Shown here: in pieces, positions 25,220-40,200 of the stretch
How positions within the stretch are numbered: position 1 is the stretch's first letter
How the letters are laid out: each line of letters starts with the position of its first letter
Made by a program: the position numbers and the translations under genes
Notes under the pieces: generated by a model
Seen by the model: the letters and a program-made list of their open reading frames with translations, nothing else
Databases searched by the model: none
What the model was told of the DNA's origin: nothing
Assembly: GCA_947650365.1 (NCBI GenBank)
Contig: CANTAL010000027.1
Coordinates: 1,116,001-1,180,000 of the forward strand
Source of the DNA: Chamaelirium japonicum
Taxonomy: Eukaryota; Streptophyta; Magnoliopsida; Liliales; Melanthiaceae
Direction: 5' to 3'
DNA: 64,000 nucleotides

Positions 25220-26230
25220 CTGTACGATCCTTTCTAATTCCTTCGTACGATCCATTTTATTTCATTCGTATGATCCATTCTAATTCCTTCGTACGATCCA
25301 TTCTAATTCATTCCCATGAATGTATCCATTCTAATTCATACGTACGATCCATTCTAATTCATTCGTACGATCCATTCTAATTCATTCATACGATCCATTC
25401 TAATTCATTCATATGTGTCCATTCTAATTCATTCGTACGAATGAGTAAGAATGGATCATACGAATGAATCGATTCAAATTCATTCTAATTCATTCATACG
25501 ATCCATTCTAATTCATTCGCACGATCCATTCTAATTCATTTGCACGAATGTATCCATTCTAATTCATTCTAATTCCTTCGTATGATCCATTCGTACGATC
25601 CATTCGTACGATCCATTCTAATTCATTCGTACGATCCATTCTAATTCATTAGCACGATCCATTATAATTCATTCATACGATCCATTCTATTTCATTCGTA
25701 CGATCCATTCTTACTCATTCGTACGATCGATTCTAATTCATTCGCACGAATGTATCCATTCTAATTTATTCGTACGATCCATTACAATTCATTCGCACGA
25801 TCCATTCTAATTCATTCATACGATCCATTCTAATTCATTCATACGATCCATTCTAATTCATTAGCACAATCCATTCTATTTCATTCAAATTCATTCATAC
25901 GATCCATTCTAATTCATTCGCACGAATGTAACCATTCTAATTCATTCGTACGATCCATTCTAATTCATTCACATGAATGTATCCATTCTAATTCATTCTA
26001 ATTCCTTCGTACGATCTTTTCATATGATCCATTCTAATTCCTTCGCACGAAAATATCTATTCTAATTCATTCGTACGATCCATTCTAATTCATTCTAATT
26101 CATTTGTACGATCCATTCGAATTCATTCATACGATCCTTTGTGCGATCCATTCTAATTAATTCATACGATCATTCATATGATCCATTATAATTCATTCAT
26201 ACGATCCATTTAAATTCATTCGCACGAATG
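25220..26230 (+). repeat. 5.3-kb higher-order repeat, left copy
   Basis: GATCCTTTC (tttc at 25231), ATGTGTCC (25413), the short R piece GAATGAGTAAGAATGG (about 25441) and TTGTGCGATCC (26141) recur at 30565, 30747, about 30771 and 31381. Offsets are 5,334 on the left and 5,240 on the right. The odd string CATACGATCATTCATATGATCC follows in both. Confidence 0.87.
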
Positions 26231-26382
26231 TATCCATTCTAATTCATTCGTATGATCCATTCTAATTCATTTGCACAATCTATTCTAATTCATTAGTATG
26301 ATCCATTCTAATTCATTCGCACGATCCATTCTAATTCATTTGCACGATCCATTCTAATTCATTCATACAATCCATTCTAATT

Positions 26383-27320
26383 CTTTTGCATGAATGTATC
26401 CATTCTAATTCCTTCGTACGATCCATTCTAATTCCTTCGTACGATCCATTCTAATTCCTTCGTACGATCCATTCTATTTCATTCGTATGATCCATTCTAA
26501 TTCCTTCGTATGATCCATTCTAATTCATTCCCATGAATGTATCCATTCTAATTCATACGTACGATCCATTCTAATTCATTCAAACAATCCAATCTAATTC
26601 ATTCATACGATCCATTCTAATTCATTCGCACGAATGTATCCATTCTAATTCATTCGTACGATCCAATTTAATTCATTTGCACAATCTATTCTAATTCATT
26701 CGTACGATCCATTCTAATTCATTACCACGATCCATTGTAATTCATTCGTACGATCCATTCTATTTCATTCGTACGATCCATTCTTACTCATTCGTACGGT
26801 CCATTCTAATTCATTCGCATGAATGTATCCATTCTAATTCATTCGTACGATCCATTCTAATTCATTCGCACGATCCATTCTAATTCATTCATACGATCCA
26901 ATAAATTAGAATGGATCGATCCAACTAGTCTATTTCATTCGTACGATCCATTCCTACTTATTCGTACGATCCATTTTAATTCATTCACACGAATGTATCC
27001 ATTCTAATTCATTCGTATGATCCATTCTATTTTATTCGTACGATCCACCCTAATTCCTTCGTATGATCCATTCTAATTCATTCGCACGAATGTATCCATT
27101 CTTTTTCATTCATATGATCCATTCGAATTTATTCATACAATCCATTCTAATTCATTCGTACGATCCATTCTAATTCATTCGCACGATCCATTCTAATTCA
27201 TTCATACGATCCATTCTAATTCATTCTAATATCCATTCTAATTCATTCGCACAATCTATTCTATTTCATTCATACGATCCATTCTAATTCATTCGCACGA
27301 ATGTATCCATTCTAATTCAT
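26383..27320 (+). repeat. 2.6-kb higher-order repeat, right verified part
   Basis: It matches 23646-24720 through the CCCATGAATGT module, the TATTTC/CTTACTC pair, GGATCGATCCAACTAGTC and ATTCTAATATCC. The R insert is reduced to about 27 bp here against about 90 bp in the left copy. Confidence 0.87.
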
Positions 27321-30300
27321 TCGTATGATCCATTCTAATTCATTCGTACGATCCATTCAAATTTATTCGCACGATCCATTCTAATTCATTCATATGATAC
27401 ATTCTATTTCATTCATAAAATCCATTCTAATTCTTTCGCACGAATCTATCCATTCTAATTCATTCGTACGATCCACCCAAATTCCTTCGTATGATCCATT
27501 CTAATTCATTCGCATGAATGTATCCATTCTAATTCATTCGTACGATCCATTCGAATTCATTCATACGATCCATTCTAATTCATTCATACGATCCATTCTA
27601 ATTCATTCGCACGAATGTATCCATTCTAATTTATTCGTACGATCCATTCTAATTCATTCGCACAATCTATTCTAATTCATTCGTACGATCCATTCTAATT
27701 TATTAGCACGATCCATTCTAATTCTTTCGTACGATCCATTCTATTTCATTCGTACGATCCATTCTTACTCATTCGTATGATCCATTCTAATTCATTCGCA
27801 CAAATGTATCCTTTCTAATCCATTCGTACGACCCATTCTAATTCATTCGCATGATCCATTCTAATTCATTCATACGATCCATTCTAATTCATTCGTACGA
27901 TCCATTCTAATTCATTCGCATGATCCATTCTAATTCATTCATACTATCCATTCTAATTCATTCATACGATCCATTCTAATTCATTCACACGAATGTATCC
28001 ATTCTAATTCATTCGTACGATCCATTCTAATTCATTCGCACAATCTATTCAAATTCATTCATACGATCCATTCTAATTCATTAGCACGATCCATTTTAAT
28101 TCATTCGTACGATCCATTCTATTTCAATCGTACAATCCATTCTTACTCATTCGTACGATCCATTCTAATTCATTCGCACGAATGTATCCATTCTAATTCA
28201 TTCGTACGATCCATTCTAATTCATTCGCATGATCCATTCTAATCCATTCATATGATCCATTCTAATTCATTCGTACGATCCATTCTAATTCATTCGCACA
28301 ATCTATTCTAATTTATTCGTACGATCCATTCTAATTCATTAGCACGATCCATTCTAATTCATTCGTACGATCCATTCTATTTTATTCATACGATCCATTC
28401 GTACTCATTCATACAATCCATTCTAATTCATTCGCACGAATGTATCCATTCTAATTCATTCGTACGATTCATTCTAATTCATTCGCACGATCCATTCTAA
28501 TTCATTCATACGATCCATTCTAATTCATTCGTACGATCCATTCTAATTCATTCGCATGATCCATTCTAATTCATTCATACGATCTATTCTAATTCTTTCC
28601 TACAATCCATTTTAATTCTTTCGCACGAATGTATCCATTCTAATTCATTCGTACAATCCACCCTAATTCCTTTGTATGATCCATTCTAATTCATTCGCAC
28701 GAATGTATCCATTCTAATTCATTCGTACGATCCATTCGAATTCATTCATACGATCCATTCTAATTCATTCATATGATCCATTCTAATTTATTCGCACGAA
28801 TGTATCCATTCTAATTCATTCATATGACCCATTCTAATTCATTCGCACAATCTATTCTAATTCATTCGTACGATCCATTCTAATTCATTCATACAATCCA
28901 TTTTAATTCTTTCGCACGAATGTATCCATTCTAATTCATTCGTACAATCCACCCTAATTCCTTCGTATGATCCATTCTAATTCATTCGCTCGAATGTATC
29001 CATTCTAATTCATTCGTACGATCCATTCAAATTCATTCATACGATCCATTCTAATTCATTCATACGATCCATTCTAATTCATTCGCACGAATGTATCCAT
29101 TCTAATTCATTCGTACGATCCATTCTAATTCATTCGCACAATCTATTCTAATTCATTCGTACGATCCATTCTAATTCATTCGTACGATCCATTCTAATTC
29201 ATTTGTACGATCCATTCTAATTATTTTGCACGAATGTATCCATTCTAATTCATTCGTACAATCCTTTCTAATTCCTTCATACGATCCATTCTAATTCTAT
29301 CGTATGATCCATTCTAATTCCTTCGTTCGATCCATTCTAATTCATTCCCATGAATGTATCCATTCTAATTCATACGTACGATCCATTCTAATTCATTGAT
29401 ACGATCCAATCTAATTCATTCATACGATCCATTCTAATTCATTCGCACTAATGTATCCATTCTAATTCATTCTAATTCCTTCGTACGATCCATTCGTACG
29501 ATACATTCTAATTCCTTCGCACGAATGTATCCATTCTAATTCATCCGTATGATCCATTCGAATTCATTCGCACAATCTATTCTAATTCATTCGAACGATC
29601 CATTCTAATTCATTAGCACGATCCATTCCAATTCATTCGTACGAACCATTCTATTTCATTCGTACGATCCATTCTAATTCATTCGCACGATCCATTCTAA
29701 TTCATTTGTACGATCCATTCTAATTCATTCGCACGATCTATTCTAATTCATTCATACGATCCATTCTAATTTATTCATACGATCCATTCTAATTCATTCG
29801 CACGAATGTATCCATTCTAATTCATTCGTACGATCCATTCAAATTCATTCGCACAATCCATTCTAATTCGTTCAAACGATCCAGTCTAATTCATTCGTAC
29901 GATCCATTCTAATTCATTCATACGAATGTATCCATTCTAATTCATTCGTACGATCCATTCTAATTCATTCACATGATCCATTCTAATTCATTCGAACGAT
30001 ACATTCTAATTCATTCGTACGATCCATTCAATTTCATTCGTACGATCCATTCTTACTCATTCGTACGATCCATTCAAATTCATACGTACAATCCATTCTA
30101 ATTCATTCGTACGATCCATTCTAATTCGTTCTCATAATCTATTGTAATTCATTCGTACGATCCATTCTAATTCATTAGCACGATTCATTCTAATTCATTC
30201 GTACGATCCATTCTATTTCATTCGTACGATCCATTCTTACTCATTCGTACGATCCATTCTAATTCATTCGCTCGAATGTATCCATTCTTATTCATTCATA

Positions 30301-30549
30301 CGTTCCATTCTAATTCATTCGCACGATCCATTCTAATTCATTCATACGATCCATTATAATTCTTTCGTACGATCCATTCTAATTCATTCATACGATCCAT
30401 TCTAATTCATTCGCACGAATGTATCCATTCTAATTCATTCGTACGATCCATTCTAATTCATTCGCATAATCTATTCTAATTCATTCGTACGACCCATTCT
30501 AATTCATTCGCACGATCCATTCTAATTCCTTCGTACGATCCATTCTAAT

Positions 30550-31470
30550 TCCTTCATACGATCCTTTCTAATTCCTTCGTACGATCCATTCTATTTCATT
30601 CGTATGATCCATTCTAGTTCCTTCGTATGATCCATTCTAATTTATTCCCAAGAATGTATCCATTCTAATTCATACGTACGATCCATTCCAATTCATTCGT
30701 ACGATCCATTCTAATTCATTCATTCGATCTATTCTAATTCATTCTTATGTGTCCATTCTAATTCATTTGTACGAATGAGTAAGAATAGATCGTACGAATG
30801 AATCCATTCTAATTCATTCATACGATCCATTCTAATTCATTCGCACGATCCATTCTAATTCATTCGCACGAATGTATCCATTCTAATTCATTCTAATTCT
30901 TTCGTATGATCCATTCTAATTCCTTCGCACGAATGTATCCATTCTAATTCATTCGTACGATCCATTCTAATTCATTCACACAATCTATTCCAATTCATTC
31001 GTACGATCCATTCTAATTCATTAGCATGATCCATTCTAATTCATTCGTACGATCCATTCTATTTCATACGTACGATCCATTCTTACTCATTCGTACGATC
31101 GATTCTAATTCATTCGGACGAATGTATCCATTCTAATTCATTCGTACGATCCATTCTAATTCATTAAATTGCACGATCCAGTCTAATTCATTCATACGAT
31201 CCATTCTAATTCATTCATACGATCCATTCTAATTCATTCTAATTCCTTCGTACGATCCATTCGTACGATCCATTCTAATTCCTTCGCACGAAAATATCCA
31301 TTCTAATTCATTCTTACGATCTATTCTAATTCATTCTAATTCATTCGTACGATCCATTTGAATCATTCATACGATCCATTGTGCGATCCATTCTAATTCA
31401 TTCATACGATCATTCATATGATCCATTCTAATTCATTCATACGATCCGTTCTAATTCATTCGTACGATCC
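30550..31470 (+). repeat. 5.3-kb higher-order repeat, right copy
   Basis: Counterpart of 25220-26230, with the same order of rare units. It is about twice the 2.6-kb spacing away, so this block seems to have grown by doubling a 2.6-kb segment and then a larger one. Confidence 0.86.
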
Positions 31471-31929
31471 ATTGTAATTTATTCGCACGATCCATTCTAA
31501 TTCATTCATACGATCAATTCTTACTCATTCGTACGATCCATTTTAATTCATTCGCACGAATGTATCCATTCTAATTCATTCGTACGATCCATTCTAATTC
31601 ATTTGCATAATCTATTCTAATTCATTCGTACGATCCATTCTAATTCATTCGCACGAACCATTCTAATTCATTTGTACGATCCATTCTAATTCATTCATTC
31701 AATCCATTCTAATTCTTTTGCACGAATGTATCCATTCAAATTCATTCGTACGATCCAATCTATTTCATTCGCACGATCCATTCAAATTCATTCATACGAT
31801 CCATTCTAATTCATTCGCACGATCCATTCTAATTCATTCGGACAATCCATTCTAATTCCTTCGTACGATCCAATCTAATTCATTCGTACGATCCATTCTA
31901 ATTCATTCGTACTTATGATCCATTCGAAT

Positions 31930-32879
31930 TCATTAGAATGGATCGTGCGAATGAATTAGAATGGATCGTATGAATGAATTAGAATGGATCTTATGAATGA
32001 ATTAGAATGGATCGTGCGAATGAATTAGAATGGATCGTACGAATGAATTAGAATGGATACATTCGTGCGAATGAATTAGAATGGATCGTACGAATGAGGA
32101 AGAATGGATCGTAAGAATAAAATAGAATGGATCGTACGAATGAATTAGAATGGATCGTGCGAATGAATTAGATTGGATCGTGCGAATGAATTAGATTAGA
32201 TCGTACGAATTAATTAGAATAGATACATTCGTGCGAATGAATTAGAATGGATCGTACGAATCAATTAGATTGGATTGTATGAATGAATTAGAATGGATCG
32301 TACGTATGAATTCGAATGGATACATTCGTGCAAAAGAATTAGAATGGATTGTATGAATGAATTACAATGGATCGTGCGAATGAATTAGAATGGATACATT
32401 CGTGCGAATGAATTAAAATAGATACATTCGTGCGAATGAATTAGAATGGATAGTATGAATGAATTAGATTGGATCGTATGAATGAATTAGAATGGATCGT
32501 ACGTATGAATTAGAATGGATACATTCATGGGAATGAATTAGAATGGATCGTACGAAGGAATTAGAATGTATCATACGAATAAAATAGAATAGATCGTACG
32601 AAGGAATTAGAATGGATCGTATGAAGGAATTAGAATGGATCGTACGAAGGAATTAGAATAGATTGTGCGAATGAATTAGAATGGATCGCACGAATGAATT
32701 AGAATGGATGCATTCATGCGAAAGAATTAGAATGGATTGTATGAATGAATTAGAATAGATACATTCGTGCGAAAGAATTAGAATGGATTGTATGAATGAA
32801 TTAGAATGGATCGTATGAATGAATTACAATGGATCGTGCGAATGAATTAGAATGGATCGTACGAATGAATTAAAATGGA
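31930..32879 (-). repeat. Satellite block, R orientation
   Basis: R units with several 28-mers. The GTACGTATG / ACATTCATGGG module is at about 32500-32540, followed by three CGAAGG or TGAAGG linked units, and there are paired GCGAAAGAATTAG 28-mers at about 32700-32790. It ends at AAATGGATCCATTC. Confidence 0.9.
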
Positions 32880-33512
32880 TCCATTCTAATTCATTCGCAT
32901 GATCCATTCTAATTCATTCATACGATCCATTCTAATTCATTCTTACGATCCATTTTAATTCATTCATACAATCCATTCTAATTCTTTCGCACGAATGTAT
33001 CCATTCTAATTCATTCGTACGATCCATTCTAATTCATTCGCACGATCCATTCTAATTCATTCATACGATCTATTCTAATTCATTCGTATGATCCATTCTA
33101 ATTCCTTCGTACGATGCATTCTAATTCATTCGTACGATCCATTCTTACTCATTCGTACGGTCCATTCTAATTCTTTCATACGATCCATTCTATTCCATTC
33201 GTACGATCCATTCTAATTCATTCATATGACCCATTCTAATTCATTCATACGATCCATTCTAATTCATTCGCACGAATGTATCCATTTTAATTCATTCGTA
33301 CGATCCATTCTAATTCATTCGCACAATCTATTCTAATTCATTCGTACGATCGATTCTAATTCATTAGCATGATCCATTCTAATTCATTCGTACGATCCAT
33401 TCTATTTCATTCGTACGATCCTTTCTTACTCATTCGTACGATCCATTCTAATTCATTCGCACAAATGTATCCATTCTAATTCATTCGTACGATCCATTCT
33501 TATTTGTACGAT
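32880..33512 (+). repeat. Satellite block, F orientation
   Basis: F units with two CACGAATGT 28-mers, a CACAATCTATTC unit, an ATTAGCATG linker, and the TATTTC / CTTACTC pair. It ends in an irregular TTATTTGTACGATACC before R units begin. Confidence 0.9.
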
Positions 33513-34427
33513 ACCTTCGTGCAAAAGAATTAGAATGGATTGTATGAATAAATTAGAATGGATCATATGAATGAATTAGAATGGATCGTGGAAATGAATT
33601 AGAATGGATCGTTTGAATGAATTAGAATGGATCATGCGAATGAATTAGAATGGATCATACGAAGGAATTAGGGTGGATCGTACGAATGAATTAGAGTGGA
33701 TACATTCGTGCGAAAGAATTAGAATGGATTGTATGAATGAATTAGAATGGATCGTACGAATGAATTAGAATGGATCATGCGAATGAATTAGAATGGATCG
33801 TGTGAATGAATTAGAATGGATACATTCGTGCGAATGAATTAGAATGGATCGTACGAATGAATTAGAATGGATCATATGAATGAATTAGAAAGGATCGTAT
33901 GAATGAATTCGAATAGATCGTATGAATGAATTAGAATTGATACATTCGTGCGAATGAATTAGAATGGATCGTATGAATGAATTAGAATGGATTGTGCGAA
34001 TGAATTAGAATGGATCGTACGAATAAATTAGAATGAATCGTACGAATGAATTAGAATTGATTGTGCGAATGAATTAGAATGGATCGTACGAATGAAATAG
34101 AATGGATCGTACGAATGAATTAGAATGGATCGTACGAATGAATTAGAATAGATCGTGCTAATGAATTAGAATGGATCATACGAATGAATTAGAATGGATC
34201 ATACGAAGGAATTAGGGTGGATCGTATGAATGAATTAGAATGGATACATTCGTGCGAAAGAATTTGAATGGATTGTATGAATGAATTAGAATGGAAAGTG
34301 CAAATGAATTAGAATGGATCGTGCGAATGAATTAGAATGGATCATACGAATGAATTAGAATAGATTGTGCGAATGAATTAGAATGGTTCGTACGAATGAA
34401 TTAGAATGGATCGTATGAATGAATTAG
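33513..34427 (-). repeat. Satellite block, R orientation
   Basis: R units with GGAATTAGGGTGG modules at about 33666 and 34210, each followed by a 28-mer with CGAAAGAATT. It ends at the recurrent turn GAATTAGCACGATCC, which is shared with 37260 and 42462. Confidence 0.91.
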
Positions 34428-37253
34428 CACGATCCATTCTAATTCATTCGCACGAATGTATCCATTCTATTTCATTCGTACGATCCATTCTAATTCTTTC
34501 GCACAATTCATTCTAATTCATTCAAACGATCCATTCTAATTCTTTTGCACAAATGTATCCATTCTAATTCATTCGTACGATGCATTCTAATTCCTTCGTA
34601 CGATCCATTCTAATTCCTTCGTACGATCCATTCTATTTCGCAGGATCCATTCTAAGTCATTCGTACGATCCATTCTAATTCCTTTGTACGATCCATTCTA
34701 TTTCGTACGATCCATTCTATATCGCAGGAATGCATCCATTCTAATTCATTCGTACGATCCATTCTAATTCCTTCGTACGATCCATTCTCTTCCGCACGAT
34801 CCAATCTAAGTCATTCGTACGATCCATTCTAATTCATTCGCACGATCTATTCTTATTCATTCGTACGATCCACTCTAATTCATTCGCACGATCTATTCTA
34901 ATTCATTCATACGAGCTATTCTAATTTATTCGTACGATCCATTCTAATTCATTCATACGATCCTTTCTAATTCATTCGCACGATCCATTCTAATTCATTC
35001 ATACGATCCATTCTAATTCATTCATACAATCTATTCTAATTCTTTCGCACAAATGGATCCATTCTAATTCATTCGTACGATCAATTCTATTTCATTCGTA
35101 CGATCCATTCTTACTCATTCGTACGATCCATTCTAATTAATTCGCACATCCATTCTAATTCATTCATTTGTTCCATTCTATTTCATTCGTACGATCCATT
35201 CTTACTCATTCGTGCGAATTCATTCTAATTCATTCGCACGATCCATTCTAATTCATGCATACGATCCATTCTAATTCATTCGTACGAAGGAATTAGAATG
35301 GATTGTGCGAATGAATTAGAATGGATCGTACGAATGAATTAGAATCGATACATTCGTGCGAATGAATTAGAATGGATCGTATGAATGAATTAGATTGGAT
35401 CGTATGAATGATTTTGAATGGATCATACGTATGAATTTGAATGGATACATTCATGGTAATGAATTAGAATGGATCGTACGAAGGAATTAGAATGGATACA
35501 TTCGTGCAAAAGAATTAGAATGGATTGTATGAATGAATTAGAATGGATCGTACAAATGAATTAGAATGGATCGTGCGAATGAATTAGAATGGATCGTATG
35601 AATGAATTCGAATGGATCGTATGAATGAATTCGAATAGACCGTATGAATGAATTAGAATGGATACATTCGTGCGAATGAATTAGAATGGATCGTACGAAT
35701 GAGTAAGAATGGCTCGTACGAATGAATTAGAATGGATCGTATGAATGAATTAGAATGGATCATGCGAATGAATTAAAATAGATCGTACGAATGAATTAGA
35801 ATGGATACATTCGTGCGAATGAATTAGAATGGATCGTACGAATGAGTAAGAATGGATCGTACGAATGAAATAGAATGGATCGTAAGAATGAATTAGAATG
35901 TATCGTACGAATGAATTCGAATGGATCGTACGAGTGAATTAGAATGTATTAGGAATTAGAATGGATCGTATGAATGAATTCAAATGGATCGTACGAATGA
36001 ATTAGAATGGATACATTCATGCGAATGAATTAGAATGGATCATACGAAGGAATTAGGGTGGATTTTACGAATGCATTAGAATGGATACGTTCGTGCGAAA
36101 GAATTAGAATGGATTGTATGAATGAATTAGAATGGATCGTATGAATGAATTAGAATGGATCGTATGAATGGATTAGTATGGATCGTATGAATGAATTAGA
36201 ATGGATCATAGGAATGAGTAAGAATCGATCATACGAATGAAATAGAATGGATCGTACAAATGAGTAAGAATGGATCGTAAGAATGAAATAGAATGGATCG
36301 TACGAATGAATTAGAATGGATCGTGCTAATGAATTGGAATGGATCGTACGTATGAATTAGAATAGATTGTGTGAATGAATTAGAATGGATCGTAGGAATA
36401 AATTAGACTGGATTCATTCGTACGAATGAATTAGAATGGATCGTATGAATGAATTAGATTGGATTGTATGAATGAATTAGAATGGATCATACCTATGAAT
36501 TAGAATGGATACATTCATGGGAATGAATTAGAATGGATCGTACGAAGGAATTTGAATGGATCATACGAATGAAATAGAATGGATCGTACGAAGGAATTAG
36601 AATGGATACATTCGTGCAAAAGAATTAGAATGGATTGAATGAATTAGAATGGATCGTGCAAATGAATTAGAATGGATCGTTCGAATGAATTAGAATGGAT
36701 CGTATGAATGAATTAGAATAGATTGTGCGAATGAATTAGAATGGATCGTACGAATGAATTAAAATGGATACATTCGTGCGAATGAATTAGAATGGATCGT
36801 ATGAATGAATTAGAATGGATCATATGAATGAATTCGAATGGATCGTACGAATGAATTAGAATGGATACATTCGTGCGAATGAATTAGAATGGATCATACG
36901 AAGGAATTAGGGTGGATCGTACGAATGAATTAGAATGGATACATTCGTGCGAAAGAATTAGAATGGATTGTATGAATGAATTAGAATGGATCGTATGAAA
37001 GAATTATAATGGATCGTGCGAATGAATTCGAATGGATCATACGAATGAATTAGAATGGATCGTACGAATGAATAAGAATGGATCGTACGAATAAGTAAGA
37101 ATGGATCGTACGAATGAAATAGAATGGATCGTACGAATGAATTAGAATGGATCGAGCTAATGAATTAGAATGGATCGTACGAATGAATTAGAATAGATTG
37201 TGCGAATGAATTAGAATGGATCGTACGAATGAATTAGATTGGATCGTATGAAT
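34421..37253. repeat. 2.8-kb composite repeat with inverted insert, copy 1
   Basis: It runs from the turn GAATTAGCACGATCC through an F insert, the turn CATTCGTACGAAGG (35281), and an R part with the rare GTATTAGGAATTAG unit (35946). All three landmarks recur in copy 2 (offsets 2,833, 2,774 and 2,820) and again in copy 3 (5,202, 5,157 and 5,254 beyond copy 2). Confidence 0.9.
34428..35285 (+). repeat. F insert, copy 1
   Basis: F units with a distinctive shortened type, CTATTTCGCACGATCC or CTATTTCGCAGG, in which most of the core is missing (about 34634-34790). A run of CACGATCTATTCTTATTC units follows. Related shortened units are in the insert at 37261-38059, and the ATCTATTCTTATTC run is in all three. 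Confidence 0.9.
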
Positions 37254-37260
37254 GAATTAG
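35286..37260 (-). repeat. Satellite block, R orientation
   Basis: R units. It contains the ACATTCATGG module near its start, GTATTAGGAATTAG at 35946, the GGAATTAGGGTGG module at about 36050 and 36907, a GTACCTATG / ACATTCATGGG module at about 36490, and a turn at GAATTAGCATGTTCC. Confidence 0.91.
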
Positions 37261-40200
37261 CATGTTCCATTCTAATTCATTCACACGAATGTATCCATTA
37301 TATTTCATTTGTACGATCCATTCTTACTCATTCGTACGATCCATTCAAATTCATTCGCACGAATGTATCTATTCTAATTTATTCGTACGATCCATTCTAA
37401 TTCAATCGCACGATCCATTCTAATTCATTTAAATAATCCATTCTAATTCTTTTGCATTAATGTATCCGTTCTAATTCATTCGTACGATCCATTCTAATTC
37501 CTTTGTACGATCCATTCTAATTCCTTCTTACGATCCATTCTTAGTCATTCGTACGATCCATTCTATTTCGCACGATCCATTCTAATTCCTTTGTACGATC
37601 CATTCTATTTCGCACGATTGTATCCATTCTAATTCCTTCGTACGATCCATTCTAATTCCTTAGTATGATCCATTCTCTTTCGCACGATCCATTCTAAGTC
37701 ATTCGTACGATCCATTCTAATTCATTTGCACGATCTATTCTTATTCATTCGTACGATTCACTCTAATTCATTTGCACGATCTATTCTAATTCATTCGTAC
37801 GATCCATTCTAATTCATTCGTACGATCCATTATAATTCATTCGCACGATCCATTCTAATTCATTCATACGATCCATTCTAATTCATTCGCACAAATGGAT
37901 CCATTCTAATTCATTCGCACGATCCATTCTTATTCATTCATATGATCTATTCTATTTTATTTGTACGATCCATTTTTACTCATTCGTGTGAATTCATTCT
38001 AATTCATTCGCACGATCCATTCTAATTCATTCATACGATCCATTCTAATTCATTCGTACGAAGGAATTAGAATGGATTGTGCAAATGAATTAGAATGGAT
38101 CGTACGAATGAATTAGAATGGATACATTCGTGCGAATAAATTAGAATGGATCATATGAATGAATTAGATTGGATCGTATGAATGATTTAGAATGGATCGT
38201 ATGTATGAATTAGAATGGATACATTCATGGAAATAAATTAGAATAAATTGTACGAAGGAATTAGAATGGATCGTACGAAGGAATTAGAATGGATTGTACG
38301 AATGAATTAGAATGGATACATTCGTGCAAAAGAATTAGAATGGATTGTATGAATGAATTAGAATAGATCGTACAAATGAATTAGAATGGATCGTGCGAAT
38401 GAATTAGAATGGATCGTCTGAATGAATTAGAATGGATCTTATGAATGAATTTGAATGGATCGTATGAATAAATTAGAATGGATACATTCGTGCGAATGAA
38501 TTAGAATGGATCGTACAAATGAGTAAGAATGGATCGTACGAATGAATTAGAATGTATCGTATGAATGAATTGGAGTAGATCATGTGAATGAATTAGAAAG
38601 GATCGTACGAATGAATTAGAATGGATACATTCGTGCGAATGAATTAGAATGGATCGTACGATTGAGTAAGAATGGATCGTACGAATGAAATAGAATAGAT
38701 CGTACGAATGAATTAGAATGCATCGTACGAATGAATTCGAATGGATCGTACGAATGAATTAGAATGTATTAGGAATTAGAATGGATCGTATGAATGAATT
38801 CGAATGGATCGTACAAATGAATTAGAATGGATACATTCGTGCGAATGAATTAGAATAGATCATACGAAGGAATTAGGGTGGATCGTACGAATGAATTAGA
38901 ATAGATACGTTCGTGCGAAAGAATTAGAATGGATTATATGAATGAATTAGAATGGATCGTATGAATGAATTAGAATGGATCGTATGAATAGATTAGAATG
39001 GATCGTATGAATGAATTAGAATGGATCGTATGAATGAGTAAGAATGGATCGTACGAATGAAATAGAATGGATCGTACGAATGAGTAAGAATGGATCGTAC
39101 GAATGAAATAGAATGGATCGTACGAATGAATTAGAATGGATCGTGCTAATGAATTGGAATGGATCGTACGAATGAATTAGAATAGATTTTGTGATTGAAT
39201 TAGAATGGATCGTACGAATGAATTAGAATGGATACATTCGTGCAAATGAATTAGAATGGATCGTATGAATGAATTAGATTGGGTCGTATGAATGAATTAG
39301 AATGGATCGTACCTATGAATTAGAATGGATACATTCATGGGAATGAATTAGATTGGATCGTACGAAAGAATTAGAATGGATCGTATGAAGGAATTAGAAT
39401 GGATCGTACGAAGGAATTAGAATGGATCGTACGAAGGAATTAGAATGGATACATTCGTGCAAAAGAATTAGAATGGATTGTATGAATAAATTAGAATGGA
39501 TCGTGCAAATGAATTAGAATGGATCGTGCGAATGAATTAGAATGGATCATACAAATGGATTAGAATAGATTGTGCGAATGAATTAGAATGGATCGTACGA
39601 ATAAATTACAATGGATACATTCGTGCGAATGAATTAGAATGGATCGTATGAGTGAATTAGAATGGATCATATGAATGAATTCGAATGGATCGTACGAATG
39701 AATTAGAATGGATACATTCGTGCGAATGAATTATAATGGATCATACGAAGGAATTAGGGTGGATCGTACGAGTGAATTAGAATGGATATATTCGTACGAA
39801 AGAATTAGAATGCATTGTATGAATGAATTAGAATGGATCGTATGAATGAATTAGAATGGATCGTGCGAATGAATTTGAATGGATCGTACGAATGAATTAG
39901 AATGGATCGTATGAATGAATTAGAATAGATCGTACGAATGAATTAGAATGGATCGTACGAATGAATTACAATGGATACATTCGTGCGAATGAATTAGAAT
40001 GGATCGTACAAATGAGTAAAAATGGATCGTACGAATGAAATAGAATGGATCGTACGAATGAATTAGAATGGATCGTGCTAATGAATTAGAATAGATTGTA
40101 CGAATGAATTAGAATGGATCATAGGAACGAATTAGAATGGATCGTATGAATGAATTAGAATGGATCGTGCGAATGAATTAGAATGGATCGTACGAATGAA

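Larger units (their letters stand above)
22516..31929 (+). repeat. Longest satellite block, F orientation
   Basis: About 9.4 kb of F units. Short R pieces lie at about 24226-24316, 25441-25468, 26892-26918 and 30771-30800. CCACCC modules, CTTACTC units and CCCATGAATGT modules recur in repeated order, giving a 2.6-kb and a 5.3-kb periodicity. It turns to R at CATTCGAATTCATTAGAATGG. Confidence 0.94.
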
